Origin: Ereboglobus luteus
GTDB taxonomy: Bacteria > Verrucomicrobiota > Verrucomicrobiia > Opitutales > Opitutaceae
Direction: 5' to 3'
DNA: 64,000 nt
NCBI RefSeq assembly: GCF_003096195.1
Contig: NZ_CP023004.1
Span: forward strand, 3,142,501-3,206,500
Both the position numbers and the translations under genes were made by a program. A model generated the notes under the pieces. The model was not told the origin of the DNA and searched no databases. It worked only from the letters and a program-made list of their open reading frames with translations. Shown in pieces: positions 35,864 to 43,923 of the stretch (the stretch's first letter is position 1; the number at the start of each line of letters is the position of its first letter).

Positions 35864-35872
35864 TATTTCCGC

Positions 35873-37288
35873 TCACCCCTTCATCTGGCTGACCAGATCG
35901 GCGACTGTGGCTTTGGCGTCGCCATAGATCATGCGGGTGTTGGGCATGAAGAAGAGTTTGTTTTCCAGGCCCGAGAAGCCCGTGCCTTTGCCGCGCTTGA
36001 GCGCGAAAACTGTTTTCGCCTCGTGCGCGTTGATGATGGGCATGCCGTAGATCGGGCTCGACGGGTCGGTCGCGGCGGCCGGGTTCACGACGTCGTTCGC
36101 GCCAATCACAATCGCCACGTCAACCGTCGGCATGATCGGGTTGATGTTGTCCATTTCGACGAGCTGCTCGTAGGGCACGTCGGCCTCGGCGAGGAGCACG
36201 TTCATGTGGCCGGGCATGCGGCCGGCGACGGGGTGGATGGCGTAGCGGATTTCGGCGCCGTTGTTTTCCAGGAGTTCGCCGAGCTCCTTGACGACGTGCT
36301 GCGCTTGCGCGACGGCCATGCCGTAGCCGGGGATCACGACGACGCTGCGCGCGGCTTCGAGTATGTAATACGCGTCCTCGGTCGAGACGGCTTTCATTTC
36401 GCCTTGCTCGGCGCCGCCGCCGGAGCCCGACGAGGCCGCGCCGAAGCCGCCGAAGAGCACGTTGCCGAGCGTGCGGTTCATGGCCTTGCACATGATGACG
36501 GTGAGGATGAGGCCGCTCGCGCCGACGAGGCAGCCGGCGACGATGAGCACGGTGTTGCCGATGATGAAGCCGGCGAAGGACGCGGCGACGCCGGAGAGGG
36601 AGTTGAGCAGCGAGATGACGACGGGCATGTCGCCGCCGCCGATGGGAATCACGCCGAGCACGCCGAGCAGGAACGCGCCGCCGATGAGCGTGTAGAAGGC
36701 CGTGGCGGAGTAGTCCTTGAGGGCGAGCGCAAGCACGACCGTGGCGGCCACAAGCACGAGCATGACGACAAAGTTGATCGCCTTTTGGCCGGCGAAGAGG
36801 AAGGGGCGGCCGGACATTTTTCCGGAGAGTTTCAGGTAGGCGACGAGCGAGCCGGTGAAGGTGATGCCGCCGACGATCACGGTGAGCGCGCTCACGATTA
36901 GGGTGAAGCGCATCTCGCCGGAAACGGGGAGGAGCCCGAGCACGGGCAGCGTGGCGTATTCGGCCCAGGCGACGAGCAGCGAGGCGAGGCCGCCGAAGCC
37001 GTTGAGCAGGGCGACCATTTCGGGCATGCCCGTCATCTGGACGCGCTTGGCGAGGATGCCGCCGATGAGCGCGCCGAGCGCGATGCCGCCGGCGATCCAC
37101 GCGTAGCCTTGGATGCCCGCGCTCACGATGCCCTGGTCAAAGAGCGTGATGATGACGGCGAGGAGCATGCCGATTGCGGAGAGTCGGTTGCCGCGGCGCG
37201 CCGTGGTGGCGGAGCCGAGCATTTTTATGCCCATGATAAAAATGCCCGCCGAGACGATGTAGGCGATTTGGATGGCGATGTCTCTCAT
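35873..37288 (-). CDS. pntB: NAD(P) transhydrogenase subunit beta
   Basis: 471 residues. An N-terminal membrane domain with about eight or nine helices (GIFIMGIKMLGSATTARRGN, then several Ala/Gly/Leu-rich segments) carries part of the proton channel. The NADP-binding domain III follows (VVIPGYGMAVAQAQHVVKEL, ADVPYEQLVEMDNINPIMP, VAIVIGANDVVNPAA, KRGKGTGFSGLENKLF), all hallmark PntB motifs. The inner-membrane complex couples proton flow to hydride transfer from NADH to NADP. Last gene of the pntAa-pntAb-pntB operon. Confidence 0.97.
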   Translation of the reverse strand: MRDIAIQIAYIVSAGIFIMGIKMLGSATTARRGNRLSAIGMLLAVIITLFDQGIVSAGIQGYAWIAGGIALGALIGGILAKRVQMTGMPEMVALLNGFGGLASLLVAWAEYATLPVLGLLPVSGEMRFTLIVSALTVIVGGITFTGSLVAYLKLSGKMSGRPFLFAGQKAINFVVMLVLVAATVVLALALKDYSATAFYTLIGGAFLLGVLGVIPIGGGDMPVVISLLNSLSGVAASFAGFIIGNTVLIVAGCLVGASGLILTVIMCKAMNRTLGNVLFGGFGAASSGSGGGAEQGEMKAVSTEDAYYILEAARSVVVIPGYGMAVAQAQHVVKELGELLENNGAEIRYAIHPVAGRMPGHMNVLLAEADVPYEQLVEMDNINPIMPTVDVAIVIGANDVVNPAAATDPSSPIYGMPIINAHEAKTVFALKRGKGTGFSGLENKLFFMPNTRMIYGDAKATVADLVSQMKG

Positions 37289-37291
37289 GGC

Positions 37292-37576
37292 TTATTTGTC
37301 CTTCTTCTTGAACATGCCGAGCATGCGGTCGGTGACGACGTAGCCGCCGACGACGTTGATGGTGGCGAGCACGAGCGCGCCGAAGCCGATCCATTTGGCG
37401 GCCTCGCCGCCGATGTGCGCGGTGGCGATCATGGCGCCGACGATGGTGATGCCGGAGATGGCGTTGGAGCCGGACATGAGCGGCGTGTGCAACTGCGAGG
37501 GCACTTTCGAGATGAGCTCGAAGCCCAGAAACGCGGCAAGCGTGAAGATGAACAGGAGGAGCAGTAGTGTTTCCAT
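37292..37576 (-). CDS. pntAb: NAD(P) transhydrogenase subunit alpha part 2
   Basis: 94 residues with three transmembrane helices (LLLLLFIFTLAAFLGFELIS, SGSNAISGITIVGAMIATA, KWIGFGALVLATINVVGGYVV). It begins FLGFELISKVPSQLHTPLMSG, the conserved start of transhydrogenase domain II. The split of alpha into two genes is the Rhodospirillum type. Three bases separate its stop from the pntB start. Confidence 0.95.
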   Translation of the reverse strand: METLLLLLFIFTLAAFLGFELISKVPSQLHTPLMSGSNAISGITIVGAMIATAHIGGEAAKWIGFGALVLATINVVGGYVVTDRMLGMFKKKDK

Positions 37577-37637
37577 GTGTGTGTTGTGAGAGGGGAAAAA
37601 GGTGTGCTGTGTGGGTGTTGCGGCTGGATGAAAAAAA

Positions 37638-38777
37638 TCAGGCGGTTGTTTTTGGCGCGAAGCTCGGGTGGACGACCTGGCCGCCGTGCGTGATGAGGCA
37701 GCCGCCCATGATCGAGTCGGCGGTGTCGATGGGGAGTTGTTTTTCCTTCGCGTTCCAGAAGTGCGTGATGAAGTTGGTGAGGTTGGCCGAGAGCATCTGG
37801 CTGGCGTGGAGGGGCAGGGTGCGCTCCAGGCATTCGGGGCCGATGATGGTGACGCCGTTTTCGGTGACGGTCTCGCCGCCGGGCTTGGTGAGCGCGACGT
37901 TGCCGCCGCCGGACGCGGCGAGGTCGACGATGACGCTGCCGGGTTTCATGCCGCGCACCATTTCGTCGGTGATGATGACGGGCGATTTGCGTCCGAAGAG
38001 CTTGGCGGTGGTGATGATGACGTCGGATTGCGCGCAGACCTTGGCCATGCCGGCGCGTTGTTTTTCGATTTGCTCGGGCGTGAGTTCCTTGGCGTAGCCT
38101 TGCGCGGTCTGGCCGGTGTCGCCGAGGTCGATTTTGACGAACTTGGCGCCGAGCGACTTGACCTGCTCCTCGACGACGGGGCGCGTGTCGAAGGCGTCCA
38201 CGCGCGCGCCGAGGCGCTTGGCGGTGGCGATGGCCTGGAGGCCGGCGACGCCGACGCCGACGATGAACACGCGCGCGGGCGAGAGGGTGCCGGAGGGCGT
38301 CATCATCATGGGGAAAATTTTGTTGAGGCGCGTGCTGGCGAGGAGCACGGCTGCGTAGCCGGCGAGGTTGGCTTGCGAGCTGAGCACGTCCATTTTTTGC
38401 GCGAGGGTGGAGCGCGGGATCATTTCGAGGCTCACGGCGCTGATGTTTTTCTGCGCGAGGGTCTGGATGAGGGCGGACTGGTTGAACGGGTCGAGGAAGC
38501 TGAGGTGGAGGCAGCCGGGCTTGAGGCGCGCGATGCGCTCGGGCGTGGGGGCGGCGATGCCGAGCACGATGTCCGCCGAGGCGAGGGCGGCGTCTGCGTC
38601 GCCGGTCATGGTGGCGCCGACGGCTTCGTAGTCGGAATCGGGGATGAGGCAGGTTTTGCCGAAGCCGCGCGGAAGGGAGACGGCGAGGCCGGCGGCGACA
38701 AGCGTTTTTACCGAATCGGGCAGCAGCGTGACGCGTGTTTCGTTCGGTGTCGTTTCAATGGGACAGTGGATGTGCAT
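37638..38777 (-). CDS. pntAa: NAD(P) transhydrogenase subunit alpha part 1
   Basis: 379 residues, soluble NAD-binding domain I. VLSSQANLAGYAAVL and FIVGVGVAGLQAIATAKRLG (the nucleotide-binding Gly-rich turn), DAFDTRPVVEEQVKSLGAKF and MKPGSVIVDLAASGGGN are diagnostic. The N-terminal ETTPNETRVTLLPDSVKTL is also typical. First gene of the three-gene operon; 61 bases precede pntAb. Confidence 0.96.
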   Translation of the reverse strand: MHIHCPIETTPNETRVTLLPDSVKTLVAAGLAVSLPRGFGKTCLIPDSDYEAVGATMTGDADAALASADIVLGIAAPTPERIARLKPGCLHLSFLDPFNQSALIQTLAQKNISAVSLEMIPRSTLAQKMDVLSSQANLAGYAAVLLASTRLNKIFPMMMTPSGTLSPARVFIVGVGVAGLQAIATAKRLGARVDAFDTRPVVEEQVKSLGAKFVKIDLGDTGQTAQGYAKELTPEQIEKQRAGMAKVCAQSDVIITTAKLFGRKSPVIITDEMVRGMKPGSVIVDLAASGGGNVALTKPGGETVTENGVTIIGPECLERTLPLHASQMLSANLTNFITHFWNAKEKQLPIDTADSIMGGCLITHGGQVVHPSFAPKTTA

Positions 38778-39008
38778 TGGTGAAAAATTGCTGTCGGTGG
38801 ATTGTGGACGTTAAGCGTTGGCTTGTCGCTACGTGCAAGAAAAGTTGCATGTCAGAAGTCAGGGCGTTGTGGCAATGGGTTTTTCGAGAAATATTTGGTT
38901 GTCCACGGATTTTACAAAACACGGGTGGCGAATCGGATGTGGGCACCCTGAAAATGTGGTTCGTTTTACTGCGAAAAAGGACGTGCAACTCGGCGGGCTT
39001 GAGGCACA

Positions 39009-40454
39009 ATGCGAATCAATCTTATGGACGCCGAAAACCCTGCACGCGAACACAGACTGAATGTTTCACGCCAGCTCCCGAAGGGTTTTCGAACGCGTCG
39101 CGGGGTGAACTGGGGCATCATCGGCCTGCTCTACACGTCGTTCTACATGTGCCGCTATAATTTCTCGATAGCGAACAAGTCGATCGCGACGGAATTCGGG
39201 TTTTCCAACGAGCAGATCGGCTGGATCATTTCGGTGAACATGTTCGCCTATGCGTGCGGGCAAATCGTCAACGGACTGCTCGCCGACAAGCTCGGCGGAA
39301 AACGCGCGATGCTGATCGGCGTGGCGGGCACGATCATCATGAACATCCTGTTCGGCGTGGCGTCGTTTGCCGGGCTTCTCTGGTTGTTCGTGATGCTGCG
39401 CGGCATCGACGGGTATTTGCAGGCGTTCGGCGCGCCGGGTTTCATCAAGATCAACGTCACCTGGTTCAACAAGCGCGAGCGCGGAAAGTTTTCCGGCATC
39501 TTCGGTTTCATGATCAATCTCGGACGGCTGGGGATTTTCTGGCTCGGGCCGTCGCTCCTCGCGGGGTTTACGCTTTTCGGAATGTTTCATGTCGATCCGT
39601 TGCACTGGCGCTGGCTGTTTTGGGTGCCCTCGGGCATCGCGATGACGGTTGCGATCGTGTTTGCGTTTGTCGTCAAGAACACGCCGGAGGAGGCGGGCTA
39701 CCATGTTGACGAATTGAAGGATCAGGACACCGCGGCAAACGGCGGCGCGAGCGGCGAAAAGGAGCCGACCGTCAAGGATGTGTTTTTGCGAATCGTCTCC
39801 AATCCGGTGATCTGGATGGTGGCGTTTGCCTATGCGTGCACGGGCACCGTGCGCCAGAGCGTGGACCAATGGTTCCCGCGTTACGTGCAGGAGGTTTTCA
39901 GCACGGATTTGAAGGGGCCTCACTTTTTCTGGCTGGGGACGTTGATTCCGATCGTGGCGTCGGCGGGTTCGCTGGTGTCCGGGTATGTTTCCGACACCTT
40001 TGCCAACGGACGTCGCGCGCCGGTGGCCGCGGTGATTTATTTTATAGAAACAATAATCATCATCCTGGCCGCGCAGGCATCGACGCTCAACGGGGTCATT
40101 GTGTTTTTCATCCTCATCGCGTTCACGGCCAACTCGACGCATTCGCTGCTCGGCACGGCCGCGGCGATGGATATCGGCGGAAAAAAGATGGCGGGATTTG
40201 CCTCGGGCGTGATTGATTCGTTCCAGTATTTCGGCGGTTTTCTGGCGGGCTTCCTGCTGGGGCGACTGCTCGACGGCAAGGGCTGGGTGTTCGATGTGTT
40301 CAGTTACCTGCACAACCTGATACTCGGCACGCCGCCCGAGGGCCACATGGGCTGGGGATTGTATTTCTACTTCATGGCTCCGTTCGGCATGACGGGCTGC
40401 ATATTGATTTTGATCGGCGCGAGAATGAGCAAGAAGCGCGGAATGACGTTGTAG
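39009..40454 (+). CDS. MFS transporter of the organophosphate:phosphate antiporter (GlpT/UhpT) type
   Basis: 481 residues, twelve predicted helices. YTSFYMCRYNFSIANKSIATEF near the N-terminus (shown in part) contains the Tyr-x-x-Arg pattern of the OPA family; the phosphate-binding Arg is expected there. GQIVNGLLADKLGGKRAMLIG is the MFS loop 2-3 motif. It probably exchanges an organic phosphate ester such as glycerol or sugar phosphate for phosphate. Substrate unknown. A start at 39024 (MDAENPAREH) is also plausible. About 230 bases upstream are free of recognisable signals. Confidence 0.85.
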   Translation: MRINLMDAENPAREHRLNVSRQLPKGFRTRRGVNWGIIGLLYTSFYMCRYNFSIANKSIATEFGFSNEQIGWIISVNMFAYACGQIVNGLLADKLGGKRAMLIGVAGTIIMNILFGVASFAGLLWLFVMLRGIDGYLQAFGAPGFIKINVTWFNKRERGKFSGIFGFMINLGRLGIFWLGPSLLAGFTLFGMFHVDPLHWRWLFWVPSGIAMTVAIVFAFVVKNTPEEAGYHVDELKDQDTAANGGASGEKEPTVKDVFLRIVSNPVIWMVAFAYACTGTVRQSVDQWFPRYVQEVFSTDLKGPHFFWLGTLIPIVASAGSLVSGYVSDTFANGRRAPVAAVIYFIETIIIILAAQASTLNGVIVFFILIAFTANSTHSLLGTAAAMDIGGKKMAGFASGVIDSFQYFGGFLAGFLLGRLLDGKGWVFDVFSYLHNLILGTPPEGHMGWGLYFYFMAPFGMTGCILILIGARMSKKRGMTL

Positions 40455-40455
40455 C

Positions 40456-40471
40456 GAGGACTGCCAGTCCT
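40456..40471. terminator. Small hairpin between convergent genes
   Basis: AGGACT-GCC-AGTCCT directly follows the transporter stop, then a second GCGCTCAGCGC palindrome. It may end transcription from both sides; no T run. Confidence 0.35.
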
Positions 40472-40523
40472 GCCTCCGCGCTCAGCGCGCTTCGGGGTTA
40501 CCTTCCTCGAGGGCATGCGTCAT

Positions 40524-41201
40524 TCACTTGCCTTTCGCCCGCACCGCATGTTTGCGGTTCGGAAAAAGTGTCCGGCAAATTTCGCACACCGTGCCATCGC
40601 AACCGCGCGCCGTGCAATGCTCGCGCCCGTAATAAATCATTCGCAAATGCAGCGCGTTCCAGTGCTCCCTTGGAAACAGTTTTTTCAAGTCACGCTCGGT
40701 TTGCACCACGCTTCGCCCGTCGCTCAGCTCCCAGCGAAACGCAAGGCGGTGGATGTGCGTGTCCACCGGAAACGCCGGCACGCCCCACGCCTGCGCCATG
40801 ACGACCGACGCTGTTTTGTGTCCCACTCCGGGCAACGCCTCCAGCTCCTCAAACGTGCGCGGCACACGGCCTCCATGTTTTTCGACAATGATTTTTGAGA
40901 GCCCCGAAATCGCCTTCGATTTTTGCGGCGTCAAGCCGCACGGCCTGATGATCCGCGCGATCTCCGCGACCGGCAGGCGCATCATTTGTTCGGGAGTCCG
41001 CGCGCGCGCAAACAACCCGGGCGTGACCTCGTTCACTCGCTTGTCCGTGCACTGCGCCGACAGCACGACCGCCACGAGCAGCGTGAACGCATCCCCGTGC
41101 TTGAGCGGAATCGGCGTCTCGGGATAAAGCTCTGCCAGCCTTTTATCAACGTAAGCGGCGCGCGCCGCCTTGGTTTTGAACGGAGAAGATTTGCCCGGCA
41201 T
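40524..41201 (-). CDS. nth: Endonuclease III with a non-canonical Fe-S cysteine loop
   Basis: 225 residues. This bifunctional DNA glycosylase/AP lyase removes oxidised pyrimidines. The helix-hairpin-helix [12 protein letters not shown] carries the catalytic Lys129; the catalytic Asp147 is in FPVDTHIHR. The C-terminal cysteines are Cys196, 201, 206, 209 ([16 protein letters not shown]), spacing 4-4-2, whereas the usual cluster spacing is 6-2-5. Four Cys remain, so an altered cluster or its loss are both possible. Start at 41201 ([10 protein letters not shown]) fits family length; sequence upstream overlaps the SDR gene's leader. Confidence 0.93.
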   Translation of the reverse strand: MPGKSSPFKTKAARAAYVDKRLAELYPETPIPLKHGDAFTLLVAVVLSAQCTDKRVNEVTPGLFARARTPEQMMRLPVAEIARIIRPCGLTPQKSKAISGLSKIIVEKHGGRVPRTFEELEALPGVGHKTASVVMAQAWGVPAFPVDTHIHRLAFRWELSDGRSVVQTERDLKKLFPREHWNALHLRMIYYGREHCTARGCDGTVCEICRTLFPNRKHAVRAKGK

Positions 41202-41378
41202 GGCCGTTACGAGAACCCCTCGCGGGCCGCATCGCGAGCGAAAAAGACGCAAGGAAAACGGACTTTGCCAAAAAATCGGACACGAGACTCTTGCGGCTTG
41301 CCTTGTGCGCCGCGACATGGCGTTCTTCTGGTTTTCAGGAGCAAAACAAACACCCAACCCAACCAACAAAAAATCATC

Positions 41379-42164
41379 ATGTCCTCAGCCCAATATCTCG
41401 ATTCCCTCTTCAACCTTAATGGCAAAGTCGCCGTCGTAATCGGCGGCACGGGCGAACTCTGCGGCGCGATGGCCGAGGGCCTCGCCGGCGCGGGCGCCGA
41501 AGTCGTCCTCGTCGGGCGTAACGAGGAAAAAGCCAAGGCCCGTCTCGCAAAAATCACCGACGCCGGCGGCAAGGGGTATTTTGTCGCTGCCGAGGCGAGC
41601 AGCAAAAAAGCCATCGAGGATTTGCTCGCCACCGTCCTCCAGCGCTCCGGCAAGGTCGATATCGTCGTCAACGGCGCGGGTGTGAACTCCGCCACGCCCT
41701 ATCTCGAAATTCCCGAGGACGAGTTTGACCGCATCATGAACATCAACCTCAAGGGCGTGTTTCTCGGCTGCCAGATTTTCGGCAAATACCTCGTCGAGCG
41801 CGGCGAAGGCGGCTCGATCATCAACCTCGGCTCGATGTCCGGCGTGATTCCGCTTTCCCGTGTGTTCACCTATTCGGCCTCGAAGGCGGCGGTGCACAAC
41901 CTCTCCAAAAACCTTGCGCGCGAATGGGCCGAGAAAAACGTCCGAGTCAACATCCTCGTCCCCGGCTTTTTCCCCGCCGAGCAAAACCGCAAGGTGCTCA
42001 CGCCCGACCGCATCGCCTCGATCATGGGCCACACGCCGATGAAGCGCTTCGGCGAGGCCAACGAACTGGTCGGCGCCACGCTCCTCATGGCAAGCGACGC
42101 GGGCAAATTCATCACCGGAGCCGAAATCATCGTCGATGGCGGCTACCATGCGATGACGATTTGA
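41379..42164 (+). CDS. Short-chain dehydrogenase/reductase
   Basis: 261-residue NAD(P)-dependent SDR. The cofactor loop is [18 protein letters not shown] follows at about 98-101, and the catalytic triad is Ser152, Tyr165, Lys169 (YSASK). The C-terminal [15 protein letters not shown] is typical. The substrate is likely a sugar acid such as fructuronate/mannonate or gluconate, judged by the general look of the sequence (ending in [10 protein letters not shown]); this is tentative. Start at 41379 ([11 protein letters not shown]). Followed by a strong terminator. Confidence 0.92.
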   Translation: MSSAQYLDSLFNLNGKVAVVIGGTGELCGAMAEGLAGAGAEVVLVGRNEEKAKARLAKITDAGGKGYFVAAEASSKKAIEDLLATVLQRSGKVDIVVNGAGVNSATPYLEIPEDEFDRIMNINLKGVFLGCQIFGKYLVERGEGGSIINLGSMSGVIPLSRVFTYSASKAAVHNLSKNLAREWAEKNVRVNILVPGFFPAEQNRKVLTPDRIASIMGHTPMKRFGEANELVGATLLMASDAGKFITGAEIIVDGGYHAMTI

Positions 42165-42189
42165 GTTTCTCCGATCCATTTGGAAAAAG

Positions 42190-42220
42190 GCGCGGACTTT
42201 TTTAGGTCCGCGCTTTTTTT
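42190..42220 (+). terminator. Rho-independent terminator after the SDR gene
   Basis: Perfect 8-bp stem GCGCGGAC / GTCCGCGC with an eight-base loop, followed by seven T residues. Confidence 0.93.
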
Positions 42221-42257
42221 AGTTTTGTAGCGCGAATGAACACGATTGCTTGCTTGC

Positions 42258-42291
42258 CATTCCGCAATCCGCATTCCGAAATCCGCATTTC
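42258..42291. repeat. Family E short repeat (CATTCCGCA units)
   Basis: CATTCCGCAATCCGCATTCC and further units of the same ATCCGCATT type lie just before the methyltransferase start. Similar blocks occur at 45142-45172 and 60686-60789. Confidence 0.6.
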
Positions 42292-42299
42292 AAAAAAAG

Positions 42300-43106
42300 A
42301 TGGAACGAATCACCAGCCTTCAGAACCCGCGCGTCAAGCAGCTCGTGCGCATGCGCGACCGGCGTCCGCGCGATGAGGCGGGCGCGTTTCTCATCGAGGG
42401 CTACCGGCAAATCCGCCGCGCGCTCGAAAAGAGCATCAAGCTCTCCGAATTGTATTTTTCGTCCGATTGGTTTCTCGGCGAAAACGAACCCGCGCTCATC
42501 GAGCAGGCGCGCGCGGCCGGCGCGCAGGTTGTCGAGCTCTCGAAGGACGCGTTTTCCAAGGTCGCGTATCGCGAGCGTCCGGACGGTTTGCTTGCCGTCG
42601 CGCCGCAATGGCACAACACGCTTGAATCGCTCGAACCGATTCTGAACGGCAAGGCCGCGCCGTTTTTGCTCGTTGTCGAGGCGATTGAAAAACCGGGCAA
42701 CCTCGGCACGATTTTACGCAGCGCGGACGCGGCGGGAATCGACGCGGTGATCGTGTGCGATCCGGTGACGGATATTTTTAATCCAAACGTCGTTCGCTCA
42801 TCGACGGGCGTTTTGTTTTCGGTGCCCGTGGTTATTGCGGAGAGCCAGCCGGTGCGCGCGTGGTTGCGCGAGCGCGGCATTCGCGCCGTGGCCACGACTC
42901 CCTCGGCGACCGGGCTGCACTACGACGCCGATTTGCGCGGCCCGCTCGCGATTATCATGGGCAGCGAGCAATACGGCTTGAGCGATTTTTGGCTGGCGGA
43001 AAGCGACGCGCGCGTGCGCATTCCGATGGCCGGTCAGGCCGATTCGCTGAACGTGGCGATGGCGACAATCATCACGCTGTTCGAGGCGGTGAGGCAGCGA
43101 AGGTAG
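42300..43106 (+). CDS. TrmH/SpoU-type RNA 2'-O-methyltransferase
   Basis: 268 residues. An N-terminal substrate-binding domain (ITSLQNPRVKQLVRMRDRR, FLIEGYRQIRRAL) is followed by the knotted SPOUT domain with its three motifs: EKPGNLGTILRSADAAG, IIMGSEQYGLSDFW, and RIPMAGQADSLNVAMA. It methylates a ribose in rRNA or tRNA using SAM; the site is not predictable. Start at 42300, a few bases after a family E repeat. Its stop is followed within five bases by a family A repeat. Confidence 0.92.
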   Translation: MERITSLQNPRVKQLVRMRDRRPRDEAGAFLIEGYRQIRRALEKSIKLSELYFSSDWFLGENEPALIEQARAAGAQVVELSKDAFSKVAYRERPDGLLAVAPQWHNTLESLEPILNGKAAPFLLVVEAIEKPGNLGTILRSADAAGIDAVIVCDPVTDIFNPNVVRSSTGVLFSVPVVIAESQPVRAWLRERGIRAVATTPSATGLHYDADLRGPLAIIMGSEQYGLSDFWLAESDARVRIPMAGQADSLNVAMATIITLFEAVRQRR

Positions 43107-43175
43107 CACAGACATTCTTGTCTGTGCCGTGAATCGTGCGCCGCTTTGCACAGACAGGAATGTCTGTGCTACCTT
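43101..43175. repeat. Family A palindromic repeat, best-preserved inverted pair (copy A4)
   Basis: AGGTAGCACAGACATTCTTG plus TCTGTGC at 43101-43127 is inverted at 43148-43174 with a single mismatch over 27 bases, with a 20-base spacer containing GCCGTGAATC. It spans the stop regions of two convergent genes: it overlaps the last codon of the left gene (42300-43106) and contains the stop codon of the right gene. Confidence 0.92.
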
Positions 43176-43738
43176 GTGCGGCGGGGCATCAAACCCATCG
43201 CGCCGATTATTGCGCGGAAGGGCGCGAGGAGCACGAGCGCCATGGCGAGTTTTACGCACAGGTCGCCCGCGCCGAGTGTGATCCACGGCAGGCCGGTGCC
43301 CGCGAAGGCGATGCTGAAAAAGATCAGCGTGTCGATGGAGGACGCCACGCACGAACCGAGCAGCGGCGCCTTCCACCAGGTCTTTTTGCGCAGTTGGTTG
43401 AACACCGCGATGTCGAGCAGTTGCGACACGATGAACGCCGCGCCCGACGCCACCGCCACGCGCCATTGCACTTGCGCGAGCAGCGAAAACGCCACGCCGC
43501 ACACAAAGCCGACCCACGCCACGCGGCGCGCGAGCGACGGGCCCGCCCAGCGGTTGCACACGTCGGTCACAAGATATGTGAGCGGATACGAAAACGCGCC
43601 GTAGGTCAGCCAGTCGTTTATCGGATACTGCACGAGCACGTTTGAGAGCAGGACAACGCCCGCCATGCTCAACACCGGCAGCACGATGCGCCGCCACGAA
43701 AAGCCGCCCTCGGCGGCACCAGTTGGATTATTGTTCAT
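43169..43738 (-). CDS. Queuosine precursor transporter, YhhQ/VUT family
   Basis: About 189 residues with around six membrane helices. The family hallmark is YPLTYLVTDVCNRWAGPSLARRV, shown here in part as TDVCNRWAGP. FIVSQLLDIAVFNQLR is the conserved QxxD segment. The inner-membrane role is import of preQ0/preQ1 or queuine-type precursors. The ATG at 43738 was chosen over a TTG at 43744 because the latter falls in the predicted riboswitch tail. The upstream preQ1-I-like element strongly supports the substrate class. The stop codon lies inside family A repeat A4. Confidence 0.9.
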   Translation of the reverse strand: MNNNPTGAAEGGFSWRRIVLPVLSMAGVVLLSNVLVQYPINDWLTYGAFSYPLTYLVTDVCNRWAGPSLARRVAWVGFVCGVAFSLLAQVQWRVAVASGAAFIVSQLLDIAVFNQLRKKTWWKAPLLGSCVASSIDTLIFFSIAFAGTGLPWITLGAGDLCVKLAMALVLLAPFRAIIGAMGLMPRRTR

Positions 43739-43772
43739 GTTCAATTTTGTTATAGCGGGTGGTTGAAACCGC
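43739..43772 (-). promoter_or_regulatory. Predicted preQ1-I riboswitch
   Basis: Reading the minus strand: P1 GCGG (43772-43769), loop UUUCAACCAC, P1 CCGC (43758-43755), tail UAUAACAAAAUUGAAC, then AUG. The loop's UUCAA pairs perfectly with the tail's UUGAA to give the H-type pseudoknot (P2). Loop length (10), a C right before the 3' P1 strand (the preQ1-recognising position in known structures) and the UAACAAAA tail match class I preQ1 aptamers. P2 ends one base before the AUG, so ligand binding should block translation of the queuosine-precursor transporter. Confidence 0.78.
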
Positions 43773-43784
43773 GTGGGGGAAGTG

Positions 43785-43914
43785 CTGAAAACCTGAAGGC
43801 TGAAAAAGACAGAAGGCCAGAAGACCTGAGTGTCTGAGGCTGAAGAGCCAGAATCAAAAGTTTAAACTCAAGGTCATTTTTTGATCTTCAGCCTTCAGGC
43901 TTTCAGGTTTTCAG
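43785..43914. repeat. Long-arm inverted repeat (CTGAAAACCTGAAGGCTGAA type)
   Basis: Left arm 43785-43804 pairs with right arm 43887-43914 (TTCAGCCTTCAGGCTTTCAG and on), the right arm having eight extra bases. Inner sequence also has CTGAGGCTGAAG units. It lies between two minus-strand genes and would form a large hairpin that could end the upstream transcript. Confidence 0.65.
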
Positions 43915-43923
43915 GCTTTTTCT

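Noticed and set aside
35530-35872. A complete minus-strand gene starting at 35876
   Set aside because: The first 25 codons lie in the pnt terminator hairpin and the pntB end; only the downstream part looks like protein, so it was listed as a remnant.
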